9,491 nt of DNA from Phycisphaerales bacterium (GTDB lineage Bacteria > Planctomycetota > Phycisphaerae > SM23-33). The stretch lies in contig PMBX01000105.1 in assembly GCA_003153915.1 (NCBI GenBank), forward strand, positions 1,136 through 10,626, given 5' to 3'. Within the stretch, counting starts at the first letter, position 1. Every line of letters starts with the position of its first letter. Both the position numbers and the translations under genes were made by a program. Positions 1 to 6,524 of the stretch are shown piece after piece. The notes under the pieces were generated by a model. That model was not told the origin of the DNA. It was given only the letters and a program-made list of their open reading frames with translations, and ran no database searches.

Positions 1-353
1 TCGCCCAGGCGGCGGCACTGGGCCTGGGGATCGGCCTGGCCGTCGATGAAATGAAAGGCCCGCATCGGCAGGGGCAACCTGCTGACGAACCGCTGCCAAA
101 GATATAGCCGGAACGAGGCTGGGTGCGTGATCGCCAGACCGATGTATTCATCCAGGTGGAAACCTGTCACGCAATTCCAGGGGATGTCCTTTTCCGCCAC
201 GAGAGCATCGAGCATCTCAAACTGGGACATCCCGGTGGCCACGATGATGTCGGCCTGTCCTCGACGGACGATTGAGCGGCGGATAGCGTCAGCGCCGCAG
301 CGCGCGGCTGCCTGGCCTAGTTGCTGCTTGGTTTCCTTGATGACGATGTTCAT
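1..353 (-). CDS. nagB: Glucosamine-6-phosphate deaminase-like protein (NagB family), 3' end cut by window edge
   Basis: The first 117 codons are visible on the minus strand and run off the left edge. The start ATG (complement of 351-353) has a GGGAG ribosome binding site 5 nt upstream. Family NagB enzymes convert glucosamine-6-phosphate to fructose-6-phosphate and ammonia in the cytosol, feeding amino sugars into glycolysis. The recognisable block is TGFHLDEYIGL at residues 63-73, where D68 matches the catalytic Asp of the E. coli NagB motif NMDEYVGL. It is followed by HPASFRLYLWQRF (77-89) and a DPQAQCRRL stretch matching the E. coli region after the active site. The phosphate-loop region reads VATGMSQFEML (38-48) instead of the classical GLPTGGTP, so this belongs to a divergent subgroup and the exact substrate may differ. 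The visible part is about 45% of the usual length of around 260 residues. It is divergent from the sugar operon and may share control with it. A 6-phosphogluconolactonase-type relative is less likely because of the HLDEYIGL motif. Confidence 0.8.
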   Translation of the reverse strand, partial: MNIVIKETKQQLGQAAARCGADAIRRSIVRRGQADIIVATGMSQFEMLDALVAEKDIPWNCVTGFHLDEYIGLAITHPASFRLYLWQRFVSRLPLPMRAFHFIDGQADPQAQCRRLG

Positions 354-552
354 AAATTCTCCCGCGTCCATGCCGTTGCCACGGTCCACGCCCTTGCGGC
401 GCCGGCGGACCTGATTGGTCTGAATCGGATTCGACGCTTTGCGTTACCACGTCCGGGTGTTATTTTCAATGGCCCGCTGGTGCGACGGACAATACGATGT
501 GCCGGCAGAGACTGACCGCCCCGGCGAGCGACAACCACGAAAGGAACAAGGC
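354..552. promoter_or_regulatory. Divergent intergenic region with weak promoter-like boxes and a short palindrome
   Basis: This 199-bp gap separates the start of the nagB-like gene from the start of the nine-gene run, so both promoters should lie here. On the plus strand the best sigma-70-like pair I find is TTGCGT (439-444), a 16-bp spacer and TATTTT (461-466), which matches consensus only weakly. Just upstream is the odd-length palindrome GAATC-G-GATTC (422-432), a possible operator half-site pair. On the minus strand no convincing pair was found. Neither promoter nor operator is more than a candidate, and non-sigma-70 promoters cannot be judged by eye. Confidence 0.35.
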
Positions 553-1473
553 ATGGCCGCGGAATTGAAAGTCGGTTTGATCGGGCTGGACAACTCGCAC
601 TGCGTGGCTTTTTCGCAATTGCTCAACAAGGCCGACAACCCCTACCATGTCTCCGGGGCCAGGGCGTGTTTCGGCTATCCGGGCGTCTCCAACGATTTCA
701 AGCTCAGCTATGCCCGCGTGGAGGGCTTCACCAAGACGCTGCGGGAGGAACTGGGCGTCGAGATGCTCTCCAGCCCGGAGGAAGTGGCCAAGCGTAGCGA
801 CCTGGTGATAATGACCGCCGTTGACGGCAAGCAACACCGCCAGTTGTACGAGCGGATCGCACCTCTCGCTCGTCCCACGTTCATCGACAAGCCTTTTGCC
901 ACCAGCCTCACCGACGCCCAGGCCATCCTCAAGGCAGCCGATAAGGCTGGTGCGCCAGTGATGAGCTGCTCGGCGCTTCGCTACGCGGACGAATTCCAGG
1001 CATTGTTGAAAGGCGACGCCGCCTGGGGCGGGATTGTCGCCTGCGACGCCTTCGGCCCAACGCCCCAGGAACCGGCGCTACCGGGGTTGTTCTGGTATGG
1101 CGTGCATGCCGTCGAGATGATCGTTGCGGCGATGGGGCCGGGCTGCCGGAAAGTCCGCTCACTGGCCGACGACGGTTTCGACCTGGTCTCCATGCAGTGG
1201 GATCCGCAGCGCTCGGCCTGCCTCCGCGGTATGCGAACCTCTCATGGGCAGTTCGGCGTGGTGGTCCACAGGCAAAAGGGCGCGCGGTTCCTGGACATGA
1301 ACAATGTGGCCAGGCCCTACTACGCCGGCCTGCTGGAGGCCATACTCCGCAGCCTGCCACAAGGGCGATCCGACGTGCCGAACGAGGAGATGCTGGAGGC
1401 GGTGGCGATCATGGAGGCCGCCAACGCCAGCAGCCGCGACGGGAAGGAAATCAGTCTCCAGGTCAGCCGTTAG
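553..1473 (+). CDS. Gfo/Idh/MocA-type oxidoreductase with non-canonical nucleotide loop
   Basis: This 306-residue protein has the N-terminal Rossmann half of the Gfo/Idh/MocA dehydrogenases, a family that oxidises or reduces sugars and cyclitols with NAD(P). The strand LKVGLIGLDNSH (residues 5-16) sits where GxGxxG is expected, with the second and third glycines replaced by D and S/H. The IDKPFA segment (111-116) corresponds to the family EKP motif and keeps the lysine (K113). H185 in WYGVHAVEM is a good candidate for the conserved catalytic-site His. The C-terminal domain is shorter than in classical members of 330-390 residues. The start at 553 is chosen because AAGGA at 541-545 sits 7 nt upstream and the Rossmann strand begins six residues later; an upstream in-frame TTG would add 38 unfamily-like residues. 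It is the first gene of the run, with a 28-nt gap to the amidohydrolase. Active dehydrogenase or cofactor-poor relative cannot be decided here. Confidence 0.85.
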   Translation: MAAELKVGLIGLDNSHCVAFSQLLNKADNPYHVSGARACFGYPGVSNDFKLSYARVEGFTKTLREELGVEMLSSPEEVAKRSDLVIMTAVDGKQHRQLYERIAPLARPTFIDKPFATSLTDAQAILKAADKAGAPVMSCSALRYADEFQALLKGDAAWGGIVACDAFGPTPQEPALPGLFWYGVHAVEMIVAAMGPGCRKVRSLADDGFDLVSMQWDPQRSACLRGMRTSHGQFGVVVHRQKGARFLDMNNVARPYYAGLLEAILRSLPQGRSDVPNEEMLEAVAIMEAANASSRDGKEISLQVSR

Positions 1474-1501
1474 CATGGCCTGGCGAAAGGAAGCCACAAA
1501 C

Positions 1502-2398
1502 ATGATTATCGACATCCATCAGCACGTTTTCTGGCATAAGAAGAACGACGCCGACCTCATCGCCGACATGGATGCCCACGGCATCGACTTCGCCTGGGTG
1601 CTCACCTGGGAGATTCCACCCGGGGAGGCGACGGCGGGCCTGGGCACCTTAAACCCCGCGACGGTCCACCCCCGCGGCCACTCACCAGGCATGACGCTGG
1701 CGGACCTGCTGATTATGCGGGATCGCTACCCCAACCGGGTCGTGGTGGGCTATTGCCCCGATCCGGCTATCCCGGAAGCGTCGGAGATGTTCGAGGCCGC
1801 CTACCACATGCACGGCGCTCGGGTGTGCGGGGAGTGGAAATTCCGCATGCTGATCGACGACCCGCGATGCATCAACCTCTTTCGCCGCGCTGGCAGGCTG
1901 GGCTGCCCCGTGATCTTCCACATCGACATCCCCTACCCCGCCGACGGAAAAGGCGGAAAGACCTACTCTCCGCACTGGTACGGCGGGACGATAGAAAACG
2001 TTCTGCGGGCGCTGGAAGCATGCCCCGATACGATCTTCCTTGGACACGCCCCGGGCTTCTGGCGGGAAATCAGCGGCGACGGCGACGGCGATCCCAATGC
2101 CTATCCCCGCGGCAAGGTCACCCCCGGCGGCAGGCTGATCGCAGCGATGGAGAAGTACCCCAACCTATACGCAGACCTCTCGGCCGGCTCGGGGCGATTT
2201 GCTCTCGAGCGCGACCCGGCCCATGCCAGGAAGTTTCTCACGCGATTCGCCGACAAGTTGCTGTTCGGGCGGGACTACTACGGCACGGAACTGCACGATT
2301 TTCTGCGGACGCTGAAACTACCAAAGACAGTACACGACAAGATTTACTATAAAAACGCCCTCCGGCTGGTCGGCAGGCCCGGCAGCAAGAAGAAATAA
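1502..2398 (+). CDS. Amidohydrolase_2 family metal-dependent hydrolase
   Basis: This 298-residue protein has the TIM-barrel layout of amidohydrolase_2 enzymes, which include lactonases, decarboxylases and hydratases acting on small organic and sugar acids. It opens with MIIDIHQHVF, giving the HxH metal ligands H6 and H8 at the end of strand 1. Further likely ligands are H140 (CPVIFHID), H182 (FLGHAPGFW) and D258 (LLFGRDYYG), so the metal set looks complete. GEWKF (E111) is a second acidic candidate. There is no signal peptide, so it should be cytosolic. The start at 1502 is preferred because HxH lies directly after the initiator, with AAGGA at 1487-1491. An in-frame ATG at 1475 would add nine residues and cannot be excluded, but it lies upstream of that ribosome binding site. 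In this context a role as sugar-lactone or keto-acid hydrolase is plausible by inference; the true substrate is unknown. Confidence 0.85.
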   Translation: MIIDIHQHVFWHKKNDADLIADMDAHGIDFAWVLTWEIPPGEATAGLGTLNPATVHPRGHSPGMTLADLLIMRDRYPNRVVVGYCPDPAIPEASEMFEAAYHMHGARVCGEWKFRMLIDDPRCINLFRRAGRLGCPVIFHIDIPYPADGKGGKTYSPHWYGGTIENVLRALEACPDTIFLGHAPGFWREISGDGDGDPNAYPRGKVTPGGRLIAAMEKYPNLYADLSAGSGRFALERDPAHARKFLTRFADKLLFGRDYYGTELHDFLRTLKLPKTVHDKIYYKNALRLVGRPGSKKK

Positions 2399-2401
2399 GT
2401 T

Positions 2402-2420
2402 GGCCCCGCCCGTCGGGGCC
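2402..2420 (+). repeat. Perfect 7-bp inverted repeat between two operon genes
   Basis: GGCCCCG (2402-2408) and CGGGGCC (2414-2420) are exact inverted complements around a 5-nt loop, CCCGT. It begins 3 nt after the amidohydrolase stop and ends 2 nt before the GGGAG ribosome binding site of the next gene. No T-run follows, so it is not a standard intrinsic terminator. An mRNA-stabilising or translation-tuning hairpin is possible. Confidence 0.6.
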
Positions 2421-2435
2421 GTGGGAGCACATGGC

Positions 2436-3587
2436 ATGGACAAGCTCAAGGCCGGTTTCGTCGGCGTGGGGTGGATGGGACAGACCCTGCTGAAGCGCCT
2501 GGCGGAACGGCAGGACGTGGAAGTGCTTGCCGTCTTTGAACCCAACGCCCAGCAGGGACGCGAGGTGCTGGCTCAACTGGGCCTGCCCGCTGATCTCCTG
2601 GTGGGCGACTTGGCCAAGCTGACGGGCAACCCCGCCGTCGATGCCATCTGGGTGGTCAGCCCCAATGGGTTCCACGGCGCGCAGGCGATCCAGGCACTCC
2701 GCGCGGGCAAACACGTCTTTTGCGAAAAGCCCGCAGCGACGGAATTCCCCGACTACCTGGAGCAAATCGCCCTGGAGAAGGCCAACCCCCGTTTGATTAC
2801 GATGGTCGATTACATCCTGTATTTCGACACGATGGAGACGCTGCTGCGGCGGATGACGGCAGAGGGGCAATTCGGCAAGATCACGCAGATTCAGGTCAAC
2901 TACCGTCACCCCATCAACATCGCCGGGTCGAAGGCATGGAAGCTGGACCGACGGATCATGGGCGACGCCATCGGCATGGGCGTGGTGCACGGGCTTTCGG
3001 CGATGGTCTATATCATGGCCGCCCAGGCCAAACCGGTGGAGGTCTACGCCACCAACATGCCCGCCCAGGCGCGATCCTTCGAGGCCGAACCGATCTGGAA
3101 CATCTTGCTGCGTTTCGACAACGGAGCGACGGGCTTCTGCTTCGGCAATATCGACAGCGGAAACGGCTATGACGCCGCACATAATCTATACGGCACGGAG
3201 GGGGCGTTCATGTTCGACTCCTTCGCCGATCGGCCGGCCAAGGTCCGCTACTGGTCAAAGCGGTCCACAAACGGTCAATGGGTTTGGCCGTTGGACGCAC
3301 AACGCTGCGCCGAGGCGGGATTGGCCCCGCTGGCTTGGCCGGCGGAGGCCACCACGCCCGACAGCGGCGACGTCATGCAACACCAGACCGCTTCGGCGGT
3401 GGACCACTTCGTCCAATGCGTTCGCAAGGACGTCAAGTCGCCGCTGAGCTTCGTCAACTCCGCGCCCATCGCCGAGATTGGCTGGGCCGCACAGATGTCT
3501 GCGGCGCTGCATCGGCCGGTGGCTCTACCGTTGGATGAGGCCCAGGCCCGCGCCTTCTTCGCCGGCCAGGGGAGACGCGAAAAATGA
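2436..3587 (+). CDS. Gfo/Idh/MocA family oxidoreductase
   Basis: This 383-residue protein is a full-length member of the NAD(P)-dependent Gfo/Idh/MocA family (sugar, inositol and glycoside dehydrogenases). The nucleotide loop GFVGVGWMG (residues 7-15) gives a canonical GxGxxG. AVFEPN (32-37) ends strand 2, where an acidic residue favours NAD. CEKPAA (96-101) is the family EKP motif with the catalytic lysine K98. H185 in MGVVHGLSAM takes the place of the conserved active-site His, while the usual preceding Asp of the DxGxH motif is not obvious (M181 here). The C-terminal alpha/beta domain (from about 125 to the end) is of normal size. The start at 2436 has GGGAG at 2423-2427, 8 nt away; a TTG at 2400 would read through the hairpin. 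The stop overlaps the next start in an ATGA (3584-3587), implying translational coupling to the isomerase/epimerase. Such a pairing is known in keto-sugar and cyclitol pathways; the substrate is not deducible. Confidence 0.92.
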   Translation: MDKLKAGFVGVGWMGQTLLKRLAERQDVEVLAVFEPNAQQGREVLAQLGLPADLLVGDLAKLTGNPAVDAIWVVSPNGFHGAQAIQALRAGKHVFCEKPAATEFPDYLEQIALEKANPRLITMVDYILYFDTMETLLRRMTAEGQFGKITQIQVNYRHPINIAGSKAWKLDRRIMGDAIGMGVVHGLSAMVYIMAAQAKPVEVYATNMPAQARSFEAEPIWNILLRFDNGATGFCFGNIDSGNGYDAAHNLYGTEGAFMFDSFADRPAKVRYWSKRSTNGQWVWPLDAQRCAEAGLAPLAWPAEATTPDSGDVMQHQTASAVDHFVQCVRKDVKSPLSFVNSAPIAEIGWAAQMSAALHRPVALPLDEAQARAFFAGQGRREK

Positions 3588-4429
3588 TTCGCCCCGGACT
3601 GGTCTCGGTGACCTTCCGCAAGCTGACGGTGGAACACATCATCCGCCTGGCCGTGGAGGCGAAGCTGGAAGGCATCGAGTGGGGTGGGGACATCCATGTT
3701 CCGCACGGCGACATCGCCCGCGCCAAAGAGGCCGCACGCCTGACGCGGGAAGCGGGCTTGGCCGTCGCCTCCTACGGCAGCTACTACCGCGCCGGTGCCG
3801 ACCCGCCGGAAAATTTCGGCCCGGTGCTCGACACAGCCGAGGCGATGGGGGCCACGATGATACGCATCTGGGCGGGCAATGTCTCCTCGGAACAAGCCGA
3901 CGCCCCCTGCCGTGGTCGGGTGGTCGCCGACGCCATCCGTATCGCCGGCCTGGCCGCGGAGAGGAAAGTCGCCCTGGCCTTTGAGTTTCACGATGGCACG
4001 CTAAACGATCGCCCGGATGCGTCGCGGCAACTTCTGGATGCCGTCGCAAAACCCAATTTAGGCACGTACTGGCAGCCGCCGGTGGACATGGGGCTTGACG
4101 ATTGTTTGGCGAGTCTGCGGGCAGCGCTAGGCCGGCTGGCCAATTTGCATGTGTATCACTGGCAGGGGTATAATCGCCTGGCGCTGGAGCAGGGACAGGA
4201 CCGCTGGCGGCGGTATTTGGAACTGCTATCGCAGACGGGACGCGAACATTGGGCATTGCTGGAATTCGTCGCCAATGACGACCCCGACAACCTGTTCGCC
4301 GACGTAGCCGCGTTGCGCCGGTGGTTGAGGGAGTTGTCCAAGGTAAATAGAAGGTCGGGCATTGCCCGACGGTTCCTCTACACAGGGAGAAAACATGAAC
4401 GTGATGGAAGCCATCGTCAACCGCCGTAG
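3584..4429 (+). CDS. TIM-barrel sugar isomerase/epimerase (AP endonuclease 2-like), with C-terminal extension
   Basis: This 281-residue protein belongs to the xylose-isomerase-like TIM-barrel group (IolE/hydroxypyruvate isomerase/tagatose epimerase relatives), metal enzymes acting on ketoses or keto-cyclitols. It starts MIRPGLVSVTFRKL. Likely metal ligands are E134 (AFEFHDGT), H189 (NLHVYHW) and E227 (ALLEFVAND). The fourth ligand, an Asp in many relatives, falls in GTYWQPPVD (160-168), where Q164 appears to substitute. The fold is complete by about residue 250 (LRRWLRELSK). The remaining 28 or so residues (VNRRSGIARRF onward) are basic, pass through a palindrome and overlap the nitroreductase gene by 35 nt, so they look like a read-through tail rather than a domain. 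GGGGAG at 3569-3574 is the ribosome binding site. It is coupled to the preceding dehydrogenase by ATGA, which suggests that enzyme makes its keto-substrate (inference). Confidence 0.88.
   Translation: MIRPGLVSVTFRKLTVEHIIRLAVEAKLEGIEWGGDIHVPHGDIARAKEAARLTREAGLAVASYGSYYRAGADPPENFGPVLDTAEAMGATMIRIWAGNVSSEQADAPCRGRVVADAIRIAGLAAERKVALAFEFHDGTLNDRPDASRQLLDAVAKPNLGTYWQPPVDMGLDDCLASLRAALGRLANLHVYHWQGYNRLALEQGQDRWRRYLELLSQTGREHWALLEFVANDDPDNLFADVAALRRWLRELSKVNRRSGIARRFLYTGRKHERDGSHRQPP
4354..4370 (+). repeat. Near-perfect palindrome GTCGGGC-ATT-GCCCGAC at gene junction
   Basis: The two 7-bp arms (4354-4360 and 4364-4370) are exact inverted complements; as DNA the symmetry extends to 8 bp around one central T. 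It sits in the 3' extension of the isomerase/epimerase gene and ends 14 nt before the GGGAG ribosome binding site of the nitroreductase. No T-run follows. It has the look of a dispersed intergenic palindrome (REP-like), but only one copy is in the window. Confidence 0.65.
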
Positions 4430-4937
4430 CGTGCGGAAATACTCCAACAAGCCCATCCCCACGGAGGTCTTGGCCCGGATGCGGCAGGCGTTGCGCTATG
4501 CGCCGTCGGCGTGCAACAATCAGCCGTGGCATTTCATCCTGGTGGCCGATGCCAAGCTCCGCCAGGACGTCGCCGCCGCGGCCAACGGCCAGGAGTGGAT
4601 AGCCGAAGCGCCGCTGATCGTCGTGGCCTGCGGATTGCCACAGCAGGCGTACAAACGCATTGGCGGATATGGCAACAGCGTGGACATCGACTTGGCCATC
4701 GCGTTGGACCACCTGACCCTCGCCGCCGTCGCCGAGGGCCTGGGCACATGCTGGATCGGGGCCTTCGGCGAGGAACGTGTCAAGGCGCTGCTGGGCGTGC
4801 CCGCTGCCGTCAAGGTCGTCACCATGACTCCGTTGGGATATCCGGGCGAAGCGGGCCTGATCCGCGCCGTAGAGGACAACCGCCGCAAAAACGAAGCGGA
4901 AATCTTCAGCGTGGACCGCTTCGGCCTCGCTCGATGA
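4395..4937 (+). CDS. Nitroreductase family FMN-dependent oxidoreductase
   Basis: This 180-residue protein matches the small nitroreductase fold, homodimeric FMN enzymes that use NAD(P)H on nitroaromatics, quinones or flavin-like substrates. The N-terminal RRSVRKYSNKPI (residues 10-21) is the FMN-phosphate-binding RRSxRxY motif, followed by LRYAPSACNNQPWHF, the second flavin-contacting segment. GLGTCWIGAF and the GYPGE segment near the end are also typical of the family. Length is normal and there is no signal peptide. GGGAG at 4385-4389 lies 5 nt before the ATG, which fixes the start although the frame is open upstream. It overlaps the 3' end of the isomerase gene by 35 nt. Its link to sugar catabolism is not obvious: it could regenerate oxidised cofactor, detoxify by-products, or be an unrelated passenger. 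No specific substrate can be named. Confidence 0.92.
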   Translation: MNVMEAIVNRRSVRKYSNKPIPTEVLARMRQALRYAPSACNNQPWHFILVADAKLRQDVAAAANGQEWIAEAPLIVVACGLPQQAYKRIGGYGNSVDIDLAIALDHLTLAAVAEGLGTCWIGAFGEERVKALLGVPAAVKVVTMTPLGYPGEAGLIRAVEDNRRKNEAEIFSVDRFGLAR

Positions 4938-4986
4938 CCTACCGGTCCGAAGCCCCGCCGACCTGTAATTCAAGTGCGAGACGGCA

Positions 4987-5706
4987 ATGAAACTGACATG
5001 GCTGGGCCAGGGCGGGTTCCTGCTGGAAAGCGGCGCCTGTCGCGTTGCGGTGGACCCGTATCTGTCCGACGCCCTGGCGGCAAAGGGCCTGGAGCGGATG
5101 TCCCCGCCACCCTATGCCCCGCAAGCACTGGCCGCCGGCCTGGTGGTCTGCACGCACGACCATGACGACCACCTGGACCCGCAGACGGTCATGCCGATAG
5201 CCCTCGCCAGGCCCGATTGCCGCTTCGCCGGCCCGCCGGCAGTGGTCGCTCATTTGATACGGCTGGGCGTCGCGCAGGGGCGGTGCGATGCGCTGGCGGC
5301 TGGTGGGCGGTTAGACCACGGATGCTTTTCCATCGCCGCCACGGCGGCCCGACACGAGGGGGACGCCATCGGCGTGGTGGCCGAGGCAGAGGGCCTGCGA
5401 GTATACATCAGCGGCGACACGTTGTTCTTTGACGAACTGGCCCGGGACGTGCGGCGGTCGGCCGGCGGGGTGATGGACTTGGCGGCGGTCTGCATCAATG
5501 GCCGGTGGGGCAACATGACCTGGCAGGAGGCTGCGATGCTCGTCGGCGACCTGCGGCCGAGACTGGCGATCCCCATGCACTACGGCATGTTCGCCACCAA
5601 CACCGCCGACCCAGGCCCGTTTCTGGCCGCGGTTAGGGAGATGGGCATCTCGGCCGCTGCGATGGAAGTCGGCAGGACCGTTGAGTTGCGGGAGCTTCTA
5701 AAGTAA
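4987..5706 (+). CDS. UlaG-like metallo-beta-lactamase-fold hydrolase
   Basis: This 239-residue protein has the lactamase_B_2 fold seen in UlaG (L-ascorbate-6-phosphate lactonase) and its many uncharacterised relatives. The metal-binding HxHxDH motif is intact in VCTHDHDDHLDP (H57, H59, D61, H62). Further ligands are H123 (ARHEG), D144 (YISGDTLFF) and H198 (AIPMHYGMF), so the full dinuclear set is present. It is shorter than E. coli UlaG (about 350 residues) and nearer to the compact YtkL-like hydrolases, so the UlaG name is a fold-level call. It probably acts in the cytosol. The ATG at 4987 follows a weak GAG ribosome binding site (4978-4980), 49 nt after the nitroreductase. Hydrolysis of a sugar lactone would fit between the dehydrogenases and the DgoD-type dehydratase, but this is inference; phosphodiesterase or other ester activity is possible. 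Confidence 0.85.
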   Translation: MKLTWLGQGGFLLESGACRVAVDPYLSDALAAKGLERMSPPPYAPQALAAGLVVCTHDHDDHLDPQTVMPIALARPDCRFAGPPAVVAHLIRLGVAQGRCDALAAGGRLDHGCFSIAATAARHEGDAIGVVAEAEGLRVYISGDTLFFDELARDVRRSAGGVMDLAAVCINGRWGNMTWQEAAMLVGDLRPRLAIPMHYGMFATNTADPGPFLAAVREMGISAAAMEVGRTVELRELLK

Positions 5707-5740
5707 ACAAGAGCGACATTTTCCTGAAAGGATGTTTCGG

Positions 5741-6520
5741 ATGGATCGGCGATTTGAAGAAAGGGTGGCGATTGTGACCGGATCGTCGTCGGGCATCGGC
5801 AAGGCGACGGCATTGCGCCTGGCTCGCGAAGGGGCCGCAGTCTGCGTCTCGGCCGACCGCAACGCCCAGGGCGGTCATGCCACCGCCGATGAGATACAGG
5901 CCCAGGGCGGACGGGCCGTCTTCGTCCAGGCAAACGTGGCGGAGGCGGAAGGCTGCCGGAGGATCTTCGACGAGACGATCCGTTCCTTTGGCCGGGTGGA
6001 CGTGCTGGTCAACAACGCCGGAATCACGCGGTTCCATTCTCTGGAGGATACCGACGAGAGCCTGTGGGACCAGGTTATCGACGTCAACCTCAAGAGCATG
6101 TACCTGCTGACACGGTTGGTGATTTCCGACATGCTCAGCCGCGGGCGCGGCAGCGTCGTAAACGTCTCCTCGGTACACGCGGTGATGACCCAGCCGGGCG
6201 GGTTTGCCTACGCCGCCGCCAAGGCCGGTATCTGCGGCCTGACGAGAGCGGCGGGTGTGGCCTACGGCGCACGCGGCGTCCGCGTCAACTGCATCCTGCC
6301 GGGAACCATCGATATCTCGCTGTATCCACCCAATAACCGGGAAACGGACCGCGCCGCCTGGCAGCCCAGCGCCAACCCCGCGCAGGTGCTAGCCCGACAC
6401 GGAAACCCCGATGAGATAGCCGCCGCCATCGCCTTCCTGGCCAGCGACGACGCCTCGTTCGTCAACGCCGCGGTCCTGGTGGCCGACGGCGGATTGTTGT
6501 CTCTCTTGAAGGATTTCTAA
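5741..6520 (+). CDS. Short-chain dehydrogenase/reductase (SDR, classical type)
   Basis: This 259-residue protein is a complete classical SDR, a family that oxidises alcohols or reduces ketones with NAD(P). VTGSSSGIGK (residues 12-21) carries TGxxxGxG. VSADRN puts acidic D39 at the end of strand 2, which favours NAD over NADP. VNNAG (90-94), N116, S144 (NVSSVH), Y157 and K161 (FAYAAAK) complete the Asn-Ser-Tyr-Lys catalytic set, and LPGTI (187-191) is the usual PG segment. The C-terminal VADGG replaces the common VDGG. The ATG at 5741 is chosen because AAGGA at 5728-5732 is 8 nt upstream; an ATG at 5732 overlaps that site. The next gene starts 4 nt after the stop, so it is tightly linked to dgoD, and a sugar or aldose dehydrogenase producing a lactone or keto acid is a reasonable inference. 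Confidence 0.93.
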   Translation: MDRRFEERVAIVTGSSSGIGKATALRLAREGAAVCVSADRNAQGGHATADEIQAQGGRAVFVQANVAEAEGCRRIFDETIRSFGRVDVLVNNAGITRFHSLEDTDESLWDQVIDVNLKSMYLLTRLVISDMLSRGRGSVVNVSSVHAVMTQPGGFAYAAAKAGICGLTRAAGVAYGARGVRVNCILPGTIDISLYPPNNRETDRAAWQPSANPAQVLARHGNPDEIAAAIAFLASDDASFVNAAVLVADGGLLSLLKDF

Positions 6521-6524
6521 AACC

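Noticed and set aside
439..552. An in-frame TTG-initiated extension of the first Gfo/Idh-type gene
   Set aside because: The extra 38 residues do not resemble the family N-terminus, and the ATG at 553 has a good ribosome binding site directly followed by the Rossmann strand.
3639..4973. A long minus-strand open frame (444 codons)
   Set aside because: It lies opposite three clearly recognisable genes, is rich in Arg/Pro/Gly as expected for the antisense of GC-rich codons, and shows no known motif.
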